IMG/VR virus record: IMGVR_UViG_3300031753_000002 | Span: 1 to 64,000 of that record | From: a virus | Reading direction: 5' to 3' (one strand) | Length of the DNA stretch: 64,000 nt | In this document: positions 22,765 through 30,852 of the stretch, piece by piece | How the letters are laid out: each line of letters begins with the position of its first letter | Position numbering within the stretch: the stretch's first letter is position 1 | Translations under genes and position numbers: made by a program | Notes under the pieces: model-generated | What the model saw: only the letters and a program-made list of their open reading frames with translations | The model's database searches: none | Told to the model about the DNA's origin: nothing

Positions 22765-23144
22765 TTGATTCTCACATCGTACGCGGCTCGGCGCTGAGGA
22801 ACGGCAATGGCCTTTTGTGGCACGGCGAGCGACGGACCGCCGAGACCGGGCAGTAATTTATTGCGCGCCTCGATCTTCTTTTTCAGGCCCGCGATTAGCT
22901 CTTGCTGCGCCTTGCACGCCGCTTCAAAAGCGACAAGGTAAGCGCCCCACGCTGTCGCGTTTGTATGGGTCGAGAGCGACCGCCACGTCCGCTCAAGCGG
23001 CATAAGCTGTTCCACACGGAAGGTCTTTTCGCTCGAATCGACGATGACTCGGATGATCCGAGTGGGTACCATGAACAACCAGACGCGCCAGCCCTCGGGG
23101 ACCGTGTCGAGCAATGCTTGCATTGCTGGGATGGGCGCGATCAT
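22761..23144 (-). CDS. Hypothetical protein, 127 aa
   Basis: N-terminal beta segment (WRVWLFMVPTRIIRVIVD), central helix with coiled-coil character (KAQQELIAGLKKKIEARNKL). Not recognised. Confidence 0.55.
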   Translation of the reverse strand: MIAPIPAMQALLDTVPEGWRVWLFMVPTRIIRVIVDSSEKTFRVEQLMPLERTWRSLSTHTNATAWGAYLVAFEAACKAQQELIAGLKKKIEARNKLLPGLGGPSLAVPQKAIAVPQRRAAYDVRIK

Positions 23145-23151
23145 GATATTC

Positions 23152-23361
23152 TCAGGAGCCGGCGCTTGCTATTGTCCGGCCGCGCGAGCCGGCGCCAGTA
23201 ACACAGCTTGTGCGCCGCGCGGGCCGCGTTGCGTCTTGCCGATCGGTAGCTCGATGCGTGTCGCATTTCAACCTCTTTACAATGCGGATCGATTCGCACT
23301 CCGCCCCGCTCCATAGCAGAGCGCGCACGACTGCGTCAATAGCGTCGTTCCATTCACTCAT
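23152..23361 (-). CDS. Hypothetical basic protein, 69 aa
   Basis: ATGA overlap with the upstream stop. A plausible folded N-terminus (MSEWNDAIDAVVRALLWSG), then an Arg/Thr-rich, probably disordered tail. Confidence 0.45.
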   Translation of the reverse strand: MSEWNDAIDAVVRALLWSGAECESIRIVKRLKCDTHRATDRQDATRPARRTSCVTGAGSRGRTIASAGS

Positions 23362-23627
23362 TTGAAATGCGTCGCCGTGAGTCGATGCGAACCGGGCGTG
23401 AGTTCAATGACAGTCGCACCGCATATGTGCAACTTTTTCCAAAGCCATTGCGGAATCGGGGGGTCTTTCACCTCAATGAATGTGATGTGATCGTATCCAA
23501 CAAGGTCTTTCGCGTATTTGATGACCCGAAGATGGGAATGAGAAGCGCTCGATCCAACCTCATGCAAGAAAGCCTCCACCGCGTCGCGGTGGAGATCGTA
23601 GCAGAATAGGTGCCGGGCGCTGGTCAC
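23358..23627 (-). CDS. Hypothetical protein, 89 aa, GTG start
   Basis: GTG lies one base after the upstream stop; the open frame upstream overlaps that gene. Beta/alpha sequence (LVGYDHITFIEVKDPPIPQW). Not recognised. Confidence 0.5.
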   Translation of the reverse strand: MTSARHLFCYDLHRDAVEAFLHEVGSSASHSHLRVIKYAKDLVGYDHITFIEVKDPPIPQWLWKKLHICGATVIELTPGSHRLTATHFK

Positions 23628-23628
23628 G

Positions 23629-23985
23629 TTAGCCCTGTCGTTCGAAGTCTTCGCGTTCGACAATGCCGCGGGCTTCCATGGCGTGCACCGCGATGCCGGC
23701 GATCTTACGAATGATGCTCATAGTCCGATACTCGGGATACTCGGGCGGCTGTTTTTCTTGCGACCATGAAAGCTTGGCTCGGGTGACGTATTCGTCGAGC
23801 AAGAGAATAAACTCGCCGATCCTTAGCGGCGGGTTGTGGCCCCAGCGTATGTCCTGATACTCGCGCTCGCCATCGATTGCATTGTACACCATGTCGCGGC
23901 GTTCGCTCCGCGTCACTCTTGTCGGGAATTTTCCCGATACGCGCGATGCGGATCGGTGGGGCTGTGTAGCGTTCTCTATCGTCAT
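23629..23985 (-). CDS. MazG-like/phage all-alpha NTP pyrophosphatase-like protein
   Basis: 118 aa. AIDGEREYQDIRWG, IGEFILLLDEYVTRAKLSW and MSIIRKIAGIAVHAMEARG follow a pattern of short all-alpha phage proteins related to MazG-type pyrophosphohydrolases. Catalytic Glu residues are plausible but the assignment is by pattern only. Coupled to the HIRAN gene by ATGA. Confidence 0.55.
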   Translation of the reverse strand: MTIENATQPHRSASRVSGKFPTRVTRSERRDMVYNAIDGEREYQDIRWGHNPPLRIGEFILLLDEYVTRAKLSWSQEKQPPEYPEYRTMSIIRKIAGIAVHAMEARGIVEREDFERQG

Positions 23986-24266
23986 TGGGGGACCTCGTAT
24001 GTTATCGTGATGGTACAGCCGGCAATGGCAGCCTTCGCCGCCTTGATCGGCATTCCTCTATCCATCAGCGGTGCCAATTCCTCAGCGAGGCCGCGCGGCA
24101 AATAGCCGAGTATGCGATTACCCCACTGCACCGCGATGGCGTTCTTGTCGTACTTATTCGTCGGCTCACGCTTAAGCGCCAAACCAGTGCCAATCTTCAA
24201 GCTCTGCACAAAGTCAGTGGCGCCTCTGTGGAACGACGTGCCTACGATCGCTGCGTTCTTGATCAT
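23982..24266 (-). CDS. HIRAN-domain protein
   Basis: 94 aa, a stand-alone HIRAN domain: AAIVGTSFHRGATDFVQSL, LKREPTNKYDKNAIAVQWGN and ILGYLPRGLAEELAPLMD. HIRAN domains recognise 3' ssDNA ends or stalled forks. Fits the recombination/replication genes downstream. GAGG lies before the ATG. Confidence 0.85.
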   Translation of the reverse strand: MIKNAAIVGTSFHRGATDFVQSLKIGTGLALKREPTNKYDKNAIAVQWGNRILGYLPRGLAEELAPLMDRGMPIKAAKAAIAGCTITITYEVPQ

Positions 24267-24278
24267 CGCGGGACCTCG

Positions 24279-24365
24279 TTAGGCGTATGTAGGCGCCCAA
24301 TCGTTGACCTTGATAAAGAAGACCTTCGTGAAGGGTTCATCATCCTTCAAGCCGGAACCGTACAC
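24279..24365 (-). CDS. Tiny protein, 28 aa, GTG start
   Basis: GTG with AGGGGG upstream, reading YGSGLKDDEPFTKVFFIKV. It fills the gap between two coupled genes. Coding status uncertain. Confidence 0.3.
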   Translation of the reverse strand: MYGSGLKDDEPFTKVFFIKVNDWAPTYA

Positions 24366-24378
24366 GCCCCCTACCGGC

Positions 24379-24864
24379 TCACGCGAGCGGGTCGTCGTCG
24401 TTGGCGTCGTCCGCCCCGTCAGGGTCACCGAGAAGACCAGCGCAAGCCTCATAAACCGCATCGTAAAACTCAGGCTTCAATTGACCAACGTTGGTCACGT
24501 TCCCGATTTCGTCGAGCAAATTCAGCGCCAGCTTCGTGCCTTCGCCCTTCTTGCCTCCGGTGCTTTCGTTGCCCTTTTCGATCACGACTCGACGTATGAT
24601 ATCGCGAACCTCGTCTTGAGTATGCTTGCCGCCCGGACCCTTGGTCTGACCGGAGGGCGCCGAACCTGATGCGCCCTTGCCTGCCGCCGGCTTCGCGGCG
24701 GGCTTACCGCCCGGCGTACCGCCCGGCGCTGCACCGGCCGGCTTGTCAGGCTTGACCGTCGCCGCTTTTGCGGGGGCTGCCTCGGGCACGTCTAAGGCGC
24801 GTGGCCTTTTCGCAGCAATCGTTTCGAGAGCGGCTGCGATTCGCTCCAAGAGTTTGTCGGACAT
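24379..24864 (-). CDS. Hypothetical protein with Ala/Pro/Gly-rich linker
   Basis: 161 aa, first gene of the leftward run. A short N-terminal helix (MSDKLLERIAAALETIAAK), a disordered linker (residues ~30-80) and a C-terminal helical domain (LALNLLDEIGNV...FYDAVYEACAGLL) with an acidic tail. Function unknown. Confidence 0.65.
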   Translation of the reverse strand: MSDKLLERIAAALETIAAKRPRALDVPEAAPAKAATVKPDKPAGAAPGGTPGGKPAAKPAAGKGASGSAPSGQTKGPGGKHTQDEVRDIIRRVVIEKGNESTGGKKGEGTKLALNLLDEIGNVTNVGQLKPEFYDAVYEACAGLLGDPDGADDANDDDPLA

Positions 24865-24899
24865 TTGAAAAGGGACCTTTCGTTGGATTCGATATCGGC

Positions 24900-24929
24900 T
24901 TCCTAACCGCTGAATTTCAGCTTGTCAAG
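24900..24929 (-). promoter_or_regulatory. Main leftward early promoter with operator-like dyad
   Basis: On the minus strand TTGACA and TAGGAA are 18 nt apart. Between them lies the dyad GCTGAATTTCAGC (24909-24921). The position just upstream of the first leftward gene suits a regulated early promoter. Confidence 0.65.
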
Positions 24930-25034
24930 TGCGTTCGCAAAATCGGATAGGGTACCGGCATGCATGAGGATGACCATGAAGCTGGATCGCGCGGCATATC
25001 CGGTCGGCCAAGGTCTTACTCATATGTGTTGAGT

Positions 25035-25064
25035 CCTCTACAGCCGACGCCGGGTAAAAGTCAA
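25035..25064 (-). promoter_or_regulatory. Second leftward promoter-like site
   Basis: On the minus strand TTGACT and TAGAGG are 18 nt apart. The -35 region overlaps the dyad AAGTC-AA-GACTT (about 25058-25069), which could be an operator. Confidence 0.45.
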
Positions 25065-25107
25065 GACTTGCAATCTGTAAATCGGAATGATAAGGCGGAT
25101 CATGGGA

Positions 25108-27336
25108 ACTCTCGATATCGCCCTCGATTGGTTGCGCCGTCATCCCGGCCACCACCTGTTTCCGACGAAAAACAAGTCGCAACCGCTTCTCGCGGAATAC
25201 TTGAAAGCGTCCAGCAACAACCCTACGCAAATCCGCACATGGCACGCCTATTGGACTCAGCGGCTAGGCGAGGAACCGTGGTGGGGCCTCGCGCCCGAAC
25301 TGTCCAAGATCGTGCCTGTTGATATTGATACCAAGCCGGGCAAGAGCGGGCAAGAAACATATGAGGCGCTCAACCTCGCCTATGGACCTTGGCCGCCGAC
25401 GCTCGCCGTCGAGACGCCAAGTGGCGGCCGGCATCTGTGGTATGAGGGACCGCACCTATTCGCGCTTGGCTCTCCCAAATCTCAGCACCCTGGCATCGAC
25501 TTTGCGCAGTTCATTCTCCTTCCCGGTTGCGGCGCTTACAAAGCGCTTAACGCTCGCCCAATCGCACCCGCGCCTGAGTGGTTTTACACTATCGCCAAGA
25601 AGCCCGAACGCGACATTGCGGAAACGCAAGAGCCTTCGACAGACCTCGATACCGACGCGGCGATCAAAGAAGCCACGTATTATCTGATCCATGACGCTAA
25701 GCCGTCCGTCCTGTATCAAAATGGCGAGAAGGCGCTGTATAATACGGCGTGTTGGCTCAAGGACCATAGCATCTCGTTTCAGACGGCGTGCGAACTGCTT
25801 CAAGAACACTACAACGTTTTCCCCACATGCGACCCGCTGTGGAATTACGACGATGGTCCGGCGGCTGACCAGCTTGTCGTCAAAGTCCGCAACACCTACA
25901 CCTACGCCAAAGAGAACGCGCCGGGCGAGAAGACGCCTGAGTCAGAATTCCGCGATGATGCGCCCGAACCGTTGACGCCGGCAGAGAAGAAAGCCGAGAA
26001 GAAAGCCACCAAGGAAAAGGCGCAAACTGAGAAGCTAGTCAAGCGCCCTCCCGAGGAACGTAGCCGCATCTGGACCTTCGCCGAGCTTTGCGATGAATGG
26101 GTTTGGCTGACCGTAATTGACCGCTTCTTGTTGCGCGCCGAGCCGGACATGATGTTGAAAACGGAAATCTTCGACAAGGCGTTCGCGTATGCTCGACCGG
26201 GCAAGGCAACGAAGCTCTCAAAGGCCATGTTCGATAAAGCGACCAAAACAATCCGAAAGCTCAAACGATCTGTGTTCATGCCCGGCAAACCAGAATTCCT
26301 TAATCACGGCCTCGATTACAATCTGTGGCGCCCTTCGTTGATCGTGCCCGCGCAAGGCGACACGACGCTTTGGAATGCGCATCTCGACTATCTCTTTCCT
26401 GATTCAGTGGACCGCGACCATGTGCTGAATTGGCTGGCGTGGTTCCTACAAAATATTGGCTTGAAACCGAAGCATGCATTGCTGATTGCCGGCCGTATCC
26501 AAGGTACAGGCAAGAGCTTCATCGCCGAGGTTCTATCGCACATTATCGGAACAAAGAACGTTTCACCTATCGGTTCTGCCGAACTGTCTAGTACGTTCAA
26601 CAAATGGGCCATGGGATGTAAGCTTTTGTTATGCGAGGAACTGCGCGCGCTTGAAAGGGGCGAGGTCGCAAAGAAGCTGCACCCGATCATCACGCAAGAG
26701 GCAATCCCGATCAACAACAAGAACCAAGAGACGTTTGTTGCCGACAACTGCTTTGGCGTGTTTGCGATGACAAATGACGATGCCGCCATTCCACTTGACG
26801 GGACAGACCGCCGCTACCTTGTCGTGCGGACCAAGGCCAAGCCGAACCCCGATGCCTACTACAAGACGCTCTATGGTATTCTCAAAGATCAAAGCGCACT
26901 TGGCGCTATCGCCTGGGAGTTGATGCACCGCGACGTTGGCGCTTACGACGGTCAAGCCAAGGCGCCCTACACGGTCGCTAAGGGCGATATGATAGAGGCT
27001 GGCCTGAGCGATCTTGAACATTGGATAGTCGAGCATTCGAAGCAGCCACCATTCACGCGGCGCGTCATCTGCATTGACGACGTGATCGAAATACTGCCAG
27101 CGCGCTTGCATCGGCAACAGCGTCTTGGCAATACGATTGCCTCGATCTTGCGTTCACGATTCCAAGGGGAAAAGATAGGGCAATACCGCTGCGGCGGGGA
27201 ATTCAAGATGTTGTGGGGTATCAACGGATTTAAGCCGTGGAAGGAAGATGGCAGCCTCGGGAAAATCTATATGAAAGACCGCCAGGACGGTCCCGCCCCG
27301 GCGGCCCAAGACTTTGCAGAAGATGCCGGCGCCTAG
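25108..27336 (+). CDS. Bifunctional primase-polymerase / SF3 helicase
   Basis: 742 aa from the ATG at MGTLDIALDW. Residues ~10-190 form an AEP prim-pol domain: PVDIDTKPGK (catalytic D-x-D), VETPSGGRHLWY and an IDFAQFILLPG strand. A charged linker (~280-320) follows, then a DUF5906-type superfamily 3 helicase: Walker A AGRIQGTGKSF, Walker B KLLLCEEL, sensor FAMTNDDAAIPLDGTDRRY. It primes and unwinds phage DNA, probably starting in the AT-rich region downstream at 28.4 kb. It is the only large rightward gene in the left half. Confidence 0.93.
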   Translation, partial: TLDIALDWLRRHPGHHLFPTKNKSQPLLAEYLKASSNNPTQIRTWHAYWTQRLGEEPWWGLAPELSKIVPVDIDTKPGKSGQETYEALNLAYGPWPPTLAVETPSGGRHLWYEGPHLFALGSPKSQHPGIDFAQFILLPGCGAYKALNARPIAPAPEWFYTIAKKPERDIAETQEPSTDLDTDAAIKEATYYLIHDAKPSVLYQNGEKALYNTACWLKDHSISFQTACELLQEHYNVFPTCDPLWNYDDGPAADQLVVKVRNTYTYAKENAPGEKTPESEFRDDAPEPLTPAEKKAEKKATKEKAQTEKLVKRPPEERSRIWTFAELCDEWVWLTVIDRFLLRAEPDMMLKTEIFDKAFAYARPGKATKLSKAMFDKATKTIRKLKRSVFMPGKPEFLNHGLDYNLWRPSLIVPAQGDTTLWNAHLDYLFPDSVDRDHVLNWLAWFLQNIGLKPKHALLIAGRIQGTGKSFIAEVLSHIIGTKNVSPIGSAELSSTFNKWAMGCKLLLCEELRALERGEVAKKLHPIITQEAIPINNKNQETFVADNCFGVFAMTNDDAAIPLDGTDRRYLVVRTKAKPNPDAYYKTLYGILKDQSALGAIAWELMHRDVGAYDGQAKAPYTVAKGDMIEAGLSDLEHWIVEHSKQPPFTRRVICIDDVIEILPARLHRQQRLGNTIASILRSRFQGEKIGQYRCGGEFKMLWGINGFKPWKEDGSLGKIYMKDRQDGPAPAAQDFAEDAGA

Positions 27337-27563
27337 TCAGTCAAGACGCCGACCGCCAAAATCCAATCGTCGAAATTCTCGATGACCTCCGCGATGGCAT
27401 CGGCCGCTTCCAACGATTCGGTCGCTTCGTCTTCCCGGCCTTCCTTGGATTCGAGCCGCTCGGCGCGCTCCCGTTCGCTGGCCTCCGCCTTTTCCAGCTT
27501 GCCCTTGGCCTTCTCCAAGAACGCGCCGGCTTCGTTGATTGCCTTCACACTGCTAGCCTTCAT
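27333..27563 (-). CDS. Coiled-coil protein, 76 aa
   Basis: ATG with GGGAGAAG upstream. Long heptad-like helix (AGAFLEKAKGKLEKAEASER and following). Converges with and overlaps the primase gene by 4 nt. Function unknown. Confidence 0.55.
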   Translation of the reverse strand: MKASSVKAINEAGAFLEKAKGKLEKAEASERERAERLESKEGREDEATESLEAADAIAEVIENFDDWILAVGVLTD

Positions 27564-27626
27564 GATCTTCTCCCATTGGGGTTTGAGTGCAACGGCGCGA
27601 ACATGACGCGCCGTTTACGTTTTTGT

Positions 27627-27651
27627 CAAGTCGCTTTCACACAGCGACTTG
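27627..27651. repeat. Inverted repeat overlapping a possible -35 box
   Basis: Arms CAAGTCGCT/AGCGACTTG (9 bp) with a 7-nt loop. On the minus strand the right edge forms TTGACA (27624-27629), so it may be an operator for the 76-aa gene. Nothing else is evident in 27652-27764. Confidence 0.45.
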
Positions 27652-27764
27652 TCTCATTTGGTCCGCCGCGCTCTTAGCGATGAACCCCCTGTGCACGCTC
27701 CAAGGTTCAATCCTCGGGCTTGGCGTTTTGAATTTCTTGATTTTGGCGGTGCGTAATAGCTATG

Positions 27765-28016
27765 TCAAGACCGTCGAGAGAACTGGCGCAGTCGGGTGCC
27801 GGCCCCGGTGTAAAGCTTGAGCATCTCTTGGACCGCCGCGGTGTCGATTCGAAGGCGGGTTACCGCCTCGCCGACCGTCTCGCCGGATAGCAGGCAAACG
27901 GAGGCGAGCGCCCCGGCGGCCATGGAAAGGGCATGTTCGCGGTTCCAGGGCTGGCATGTCGCGGCCCGCCGCAGGAAGGCGAGCGTTTGCTGTTCGGAGG
28001 TTTTTTGCGTCCTCAT
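27765..28016 (-). CDS. Hypothetical helical protein, 83 aa
   Basis: Start at the ATG preceded by GAGG; the frame is open to 28244 through a repeated segment beginning MNLPGDLLKNRLDA, so a longer form is possible. Helical, Ala/Leu-rich (ALSMAAGALASVCLLSGETV). Perhaps a regulator next to the origin region; not recognised. Confidence 0.45.
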   Translation of the reverse strand: MRTQKTSEQQTLAFLRRAATCQPWNREHALSMAAGALASVCLLSGETVGEAVTRLRIDTAAVQEMLKLYTGAGTRLRQFSRRS

Positions 28017-28158
28017 AGGATGAAATCCTCGCGAAGCTTTTTGGCTAGACCGATATTCGCTCCGCCAGGTCTTTGTTGACTTGGGCATCGGTCCCTGGTC
28101 AGCGCGAGCGATGAGTGAGATCAACATTTTGGTGGACTTGGACCCTTCGGTGACTATG

Positions 28159-28286
28159 GCATCTAGCCGATTTTTTAGCAGATCACCGGGCAAATTCATG
28201 AATGATTTCAGAGTGCATCTAGCCGATTTTTTAGGTGGTGTCAACGGCGTGATCGCAGGTCACCGGGCAAATTCATGAATGATTTC
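28159..28286. repeat. Paired direct repeats upstream of the 83-aa gene
   Basis: A 20-bp repeat (28159-28178 and 28215-28234) is interleaved with a 27-bp repeat (28183-28209 and 28260-28286). On the minus strand each 27-bp copy carries ATG-AAT-TTG-CCC-GGT. Only the first copy continues in frame into the gene. Confidence 0.75.
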
Positions 28287-28312
28287 GGCGTAGTGCATAT
28301 GCTGTCCGGTTC

Positions 28313-28486
28313 TATGGTCACCATAAATTCGTTTGTTATTTCAATTGGCTATCATATGGGTGACCCTGTTTACCCTATATTACTATATATAGGAATTATA
28401 ATATATGTATGTATGAAGTGGAAATTCGCACTCTGGGTCACCTATACGTTAAGTTATTGTTTTATCAGAGTAAAATATGGTGACCT
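28313..28486. other. Candidate replication origin: symmetric GGTSACC array around an AT-rich core
   Basis: GGTCACC (28316), GGTGACC (28359), GGTCACC (28436) and GGTGACC (28479) are spaced 43, 77 and 43 nt. Both the outer and inner pairs centre on the same point (28400.5), and their flanks are inverted copies of each other. The core (28366-28435) is very AT-rich. A fifth site is at 28258. An 83-codon ORF crosses this area (28275-28526) but looks like chance. Confidence 0.6.
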
Positions 28487-28544
28487 AGGGCCAAGCTCTG
28501 GGTACGACATCGGGCGCCTCGACTAAAAGTGGATTTTATGCCAT

Positions 28545-28605
28545 GTTAACCATTTTTGTTCACCATTTACACCTGCGTTAACCATTTTTGTTCACCATTT
28601 ACACC
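28545..28605. repeat. Tandem 29-bp direct repeat
   Basis: Two identical 29-bp copies at 28545-28573 and 28577-28605, period 32, each with GTTAACC and TTCACC elements. Confidence 0.85.
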
Positions 28606-28667
28606 CATGTGTACCCACTTAAATCACTGATTTTGCTCACGAAATCGGTTCTTTAGGTACCTCGGGC

Positions 28668-29096
28668 GGGTCCTGGCGTACCGGAAAGGCTAAAAATTAA
28701 CATTAATGACCATGGCTCCCCCGTCGTTAACCATGCAGGAGCCGGGGCAGGCGGTCGCGCATTAACGTTAATTTTTAGTCTTATCTTGCGATATGCCATA
28801 GCACCCGTTAAGGTTAATTCGCGGCCCCACCTCCGGCCAGCCGCGCATTAATATTAATTTTTAGTCTTACCTTGCGATGCCATAGCACTCGTTAAGGTTA
28901 ATTCGGGTCCTGGCGTACTATAAAGGCTAAAAATTACCGTTAATGACCATGGCACCCCGTCGTTAACCATGTTTAATAAGTTTAATTTTTAAGGTTACCA
29001 CGGAAGGCCCGGGGCAGGTAAAGGCTCTACCGCCGGCCAGCCGCGCATTAACGTTAATTTTACACTGCGATGGCCATAGCACCCGATACTTAAAGA
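28668..29096. repeat. Non-coding repeat field with inverted 19-bp boxes
   Basis: Box CTAAAAATTAACRTTAATG occurs forward at 28690 and 28927, reversed at 28760, 28846 and (partly) 29046. Longer units repeat around them: about 69 bp at 28668 and 28905, about 65 bp at 28757, 28843 and in part 29043. Many boxes contain the palindrome ATTAACGTTAAT. No gene is convincing from 28245 to 29472; this field and the promoter at 29339 are what it holds. Confidence 0.75.
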
Positions 29097-29338
29097 TTGA
29101 TGCATTAACCCAAGCGAGGCACCCCGTACGGGGAGCAGCCCAAGTTGGGGTCAGTTTGGGGGTGTCTGCGAGCTACGGGGTAGGACCCAATTAACCACAT
29201 CGAGCGAAAAATGCTATGTGCCCTACGGTATGCTCTCTTTCAGAAATTCCTAAAAATAAACGAAAAATAATAAAAATGAAAAGTGGAAAAATCTCGCCCC
29301 CTCGTTGTCTAAAAATTAACAACGAATCCAGGTCTCGC

Positions 29339-29367
29339 TTGACGCGCGCCTAACCGGCTGCCATACG
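29339..29367 (+). promoter_or_regulatory. Rightward promoter-like sequence
   Basis: TTGACG and CATACG are 17 nt apart, about 105 nt before the first gene of the rightward run. A GTTGT/ACAAC inverted repeat lies just upstream (about 29304-29323). Confidence 0.5.
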
Positions 29368-29472
29368 TTGAATCCGTTGCAACCCGGAACAGGGCGGCGC
29401 GTTGTGGTGCCCTCCTAACAACTCTCTGGTGATGATCGAGGGCTCCGTTGAAGCGTTAAAAGGGAGCATGCT

Positions 29473-29649
29473 ATGAGTCGATATATCGTTTCAACTGAAG
29501 ATGTGCACCACTCGTGCTGCTACGCGGCGGAGGTTCTCGATACAGAGACACTCGATCGCCACGACAATCCGGAGCGGATTTGCGAGTGTTTCGACCGTGC
29601 CACTGCGGAGAAAATCGCAGCGGCGCTCAACACAACGGAGGTGACATGA
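29473..29649 (+). CDS. Hypothetical protein, 58 aa
   Basis: GGGAG before the ATG. Compact sequence with two Cys pairs (HHSCCYAAEVL, ICECF). First gene of the rightward small-gene run; ATGA overlap with the next. Confidence 0.55.
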   Translation: MSRYIVSTEDVHHSCCYAAEVLDTETLDRHDNPERICECFDRATAEKIAAALNTTEVT

Positions 29650-29855
29650 CTCGTATCGTTAAACGTGGTGCGAACCTTCTCGACTGCCAACGTCTCGCGC
29701 GCGAGCTTGGCGCCGAGATTTCTTTTTACCGCAAAACGGGCGAGCTTCGTTTTTGGCATCCGGCAGTGCCTGTCACGATGCGCGTCAATAGCCGGCGCAA
29801 GGACGCGCCGCGGGCCTTGACACATTGGCTCAATCGTGTAGGGAGTGCGTTATGA
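29646..29855 (+). CDS. Hypothetical basic protein, 69 aa
   Basis: ATGA overlaps at both ends. Likely small alpha/beta fold (AEISFYRKTGELRFWHP). Not recognised. Confidence 0.55.
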   Translation: MTRIVKRGANLLDCQRLARELGAEISFYRKTGELRFWHPAVPVTMRVNSRRKDAPRALTHWLNRVGSAL

Positions 29856-30061
29856 GTTTTGATCGTGATCAATTTTGGCTTCAACCCCGTGTCGAAGGCG
29901 CGACTGGTATTACCTCGTACAATCACGAGCTTGACATATCAATCGGATGTCTGCTTGATTCACTCTTGCGCGACTCGGCGCGACTGACTGGCGACAATGC
30001 GACGTGGTTTCGAAGCCGCTTGAAATTCATCAAGCAAGCATGGGAGCATCAGCATGGATAG
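29852..30061 (+). CDS. Hypothetical protein sharing a domain with the 30849 product
   Basis: 69 aa. ELDISIGCLLDSLL and RSRLKFIKQAWEHQ closely match ELDISIGSLIDLAL and RQRLRFIRQAWEHQ in the protein at 30849-31421, indicating an internal gene duplication. Function unknown. Confidence 0.55.
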   Translation: MSFDRDQFWLQPRVEGATGITSYNHELDISIGCLLDSLLRDSARLTGDNATWFRSRLKFIKQAWEHQHG

Positions 30062-30161
30062 GCAGATCATTCAAATCGCGGCTGCGGACAAGAACTTGTA
30101 CGCGTTGTGTGATGACGGCACCGTATGGGTTTTCCTAGACGCGCCGGTTAGTGGAGGATGA
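30054..30161 (+). CDS. Small protein, 35 aa
   Basis: Reads IAAADKNLYALCDDGTVWVF, a single beta-propeller-like blade seen in many tiny phage proteins. Overlaps the previous gene by 8 nt. Confidence 0.5.
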   Translation: MDRQIIQIAAADKNLYALCDDGTVWVFLDAPVSGG

Positions 30162-30202
30162 ATTTGGGAGCGGATAGTGCGCATTCCGCAGGGGAGGCGC
30201 CA

Positions 30203-30592
30203 ATGAGTGCCGCCCTGGACAAGCTGCACGTCGCGGCCGTGCGCCGTATGTACGGAGTGAAGCGGCAAACAATCAGCACGGACACGCCGTGGGCTGTAGT
30301 CGAGCAAGGCCGTGAGATAAAGCTCGTGCGGACGCGGCGGGAAGCGCGGCGCATTGCAGAGTATCTCAACTCAATGCGGGCTACTCGCTTGCGGGCGCAG
30401 TTCGGTGTTCCTGATCCTGCACTGATGCGTGAGGCGGCTGCGGCGCTGCGGGCGTTTAGAGAAGACGGCGACGACCCCGGCGATCGTTACAAGAATGTTG
30501 CGGAGTGGATCGACGAAGAAGCGTATGACCGCGAACGAATGATCGAGGAAGCGCGAGCGTTCGTCGCGTCGATCGAACCACCACTGGTTTGA
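30203..30592 (+). CDS. Hypothetical protein, 129 aa
   Basis: Start chosen for GGGGAGG 7 nt upstream; an ATG at 30158 overlapping the previous stop would add 15 residues. Basic N-terminus (VRRMYGVKRQTIS), helical acidic C-terminus. Confidence 0.55.
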   Translation: MSAALDKLHVAAVRRMYGVKRQTISTDTPWAVVEQGREIKLVRTRREARRIAEYLNSMRATRLRAQFGVPDPALMREAAAALRAFREDGDDPGDRYKNVAEWIDEEAYDRERMIEEARAFVASIEPPLV

Positions 30593-30655
30593 TCTTCGCG
30601 GAGTGGCGGTCCGGGCCGGCGCGCTGAATCACGTCCGGACCGTCCTGATGATTCG

Positions 30656-30763
30656 GTGACAGTGGCTCGCCTCGCGCAGATCGTCAAGCAGTACGGAACA
30701 CGCGTTCAGATTTTCTTCTACAAGGATGGCGACGTGATCGAATCGTTAACGATGCTTCCATGA
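30656..30763 (+). CDS. Tiny protein, 35 aa, GTG start
   Basis: Reads ARLAQIVKQYGTRVQIFFYK and ends in an ATGA overlap with the next tiny ORF. Coding by architecture only. Confidence 0.35.
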   Translation: MTVARLAQIVKQYGTRVQIFFYKDGDVIESLTMLP

Positions 30764-30852
30764 TCCGCTTGCGCGTCCGAAGAATGCTTACTATCTTCGG
30801 ACTGCCTTACTGGGCGCCAGTGAAGCCCATACCGCAAAGGAAAATCTCATGA
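30760..30852 (+). CDS. Tiny basic protein, 30 aa
   Basis: Linked to genes on both sides by ATGA overlaps. MIRLRVRRMLTIFGLPYWAP; basic then hydrophobic. Confidence 0.35.
   Translation: MIRLRVRRMLTIFGLPYWAPVKPIPQRKIS

Noticed and set aside
28275-28526. 83-codon ORF in the AT-rich centre
   Set aside because: No ribosome site, odd composition, and it crosses the symmetric GGTSACC array and repeats, so it is better explained as non-coding DNA.
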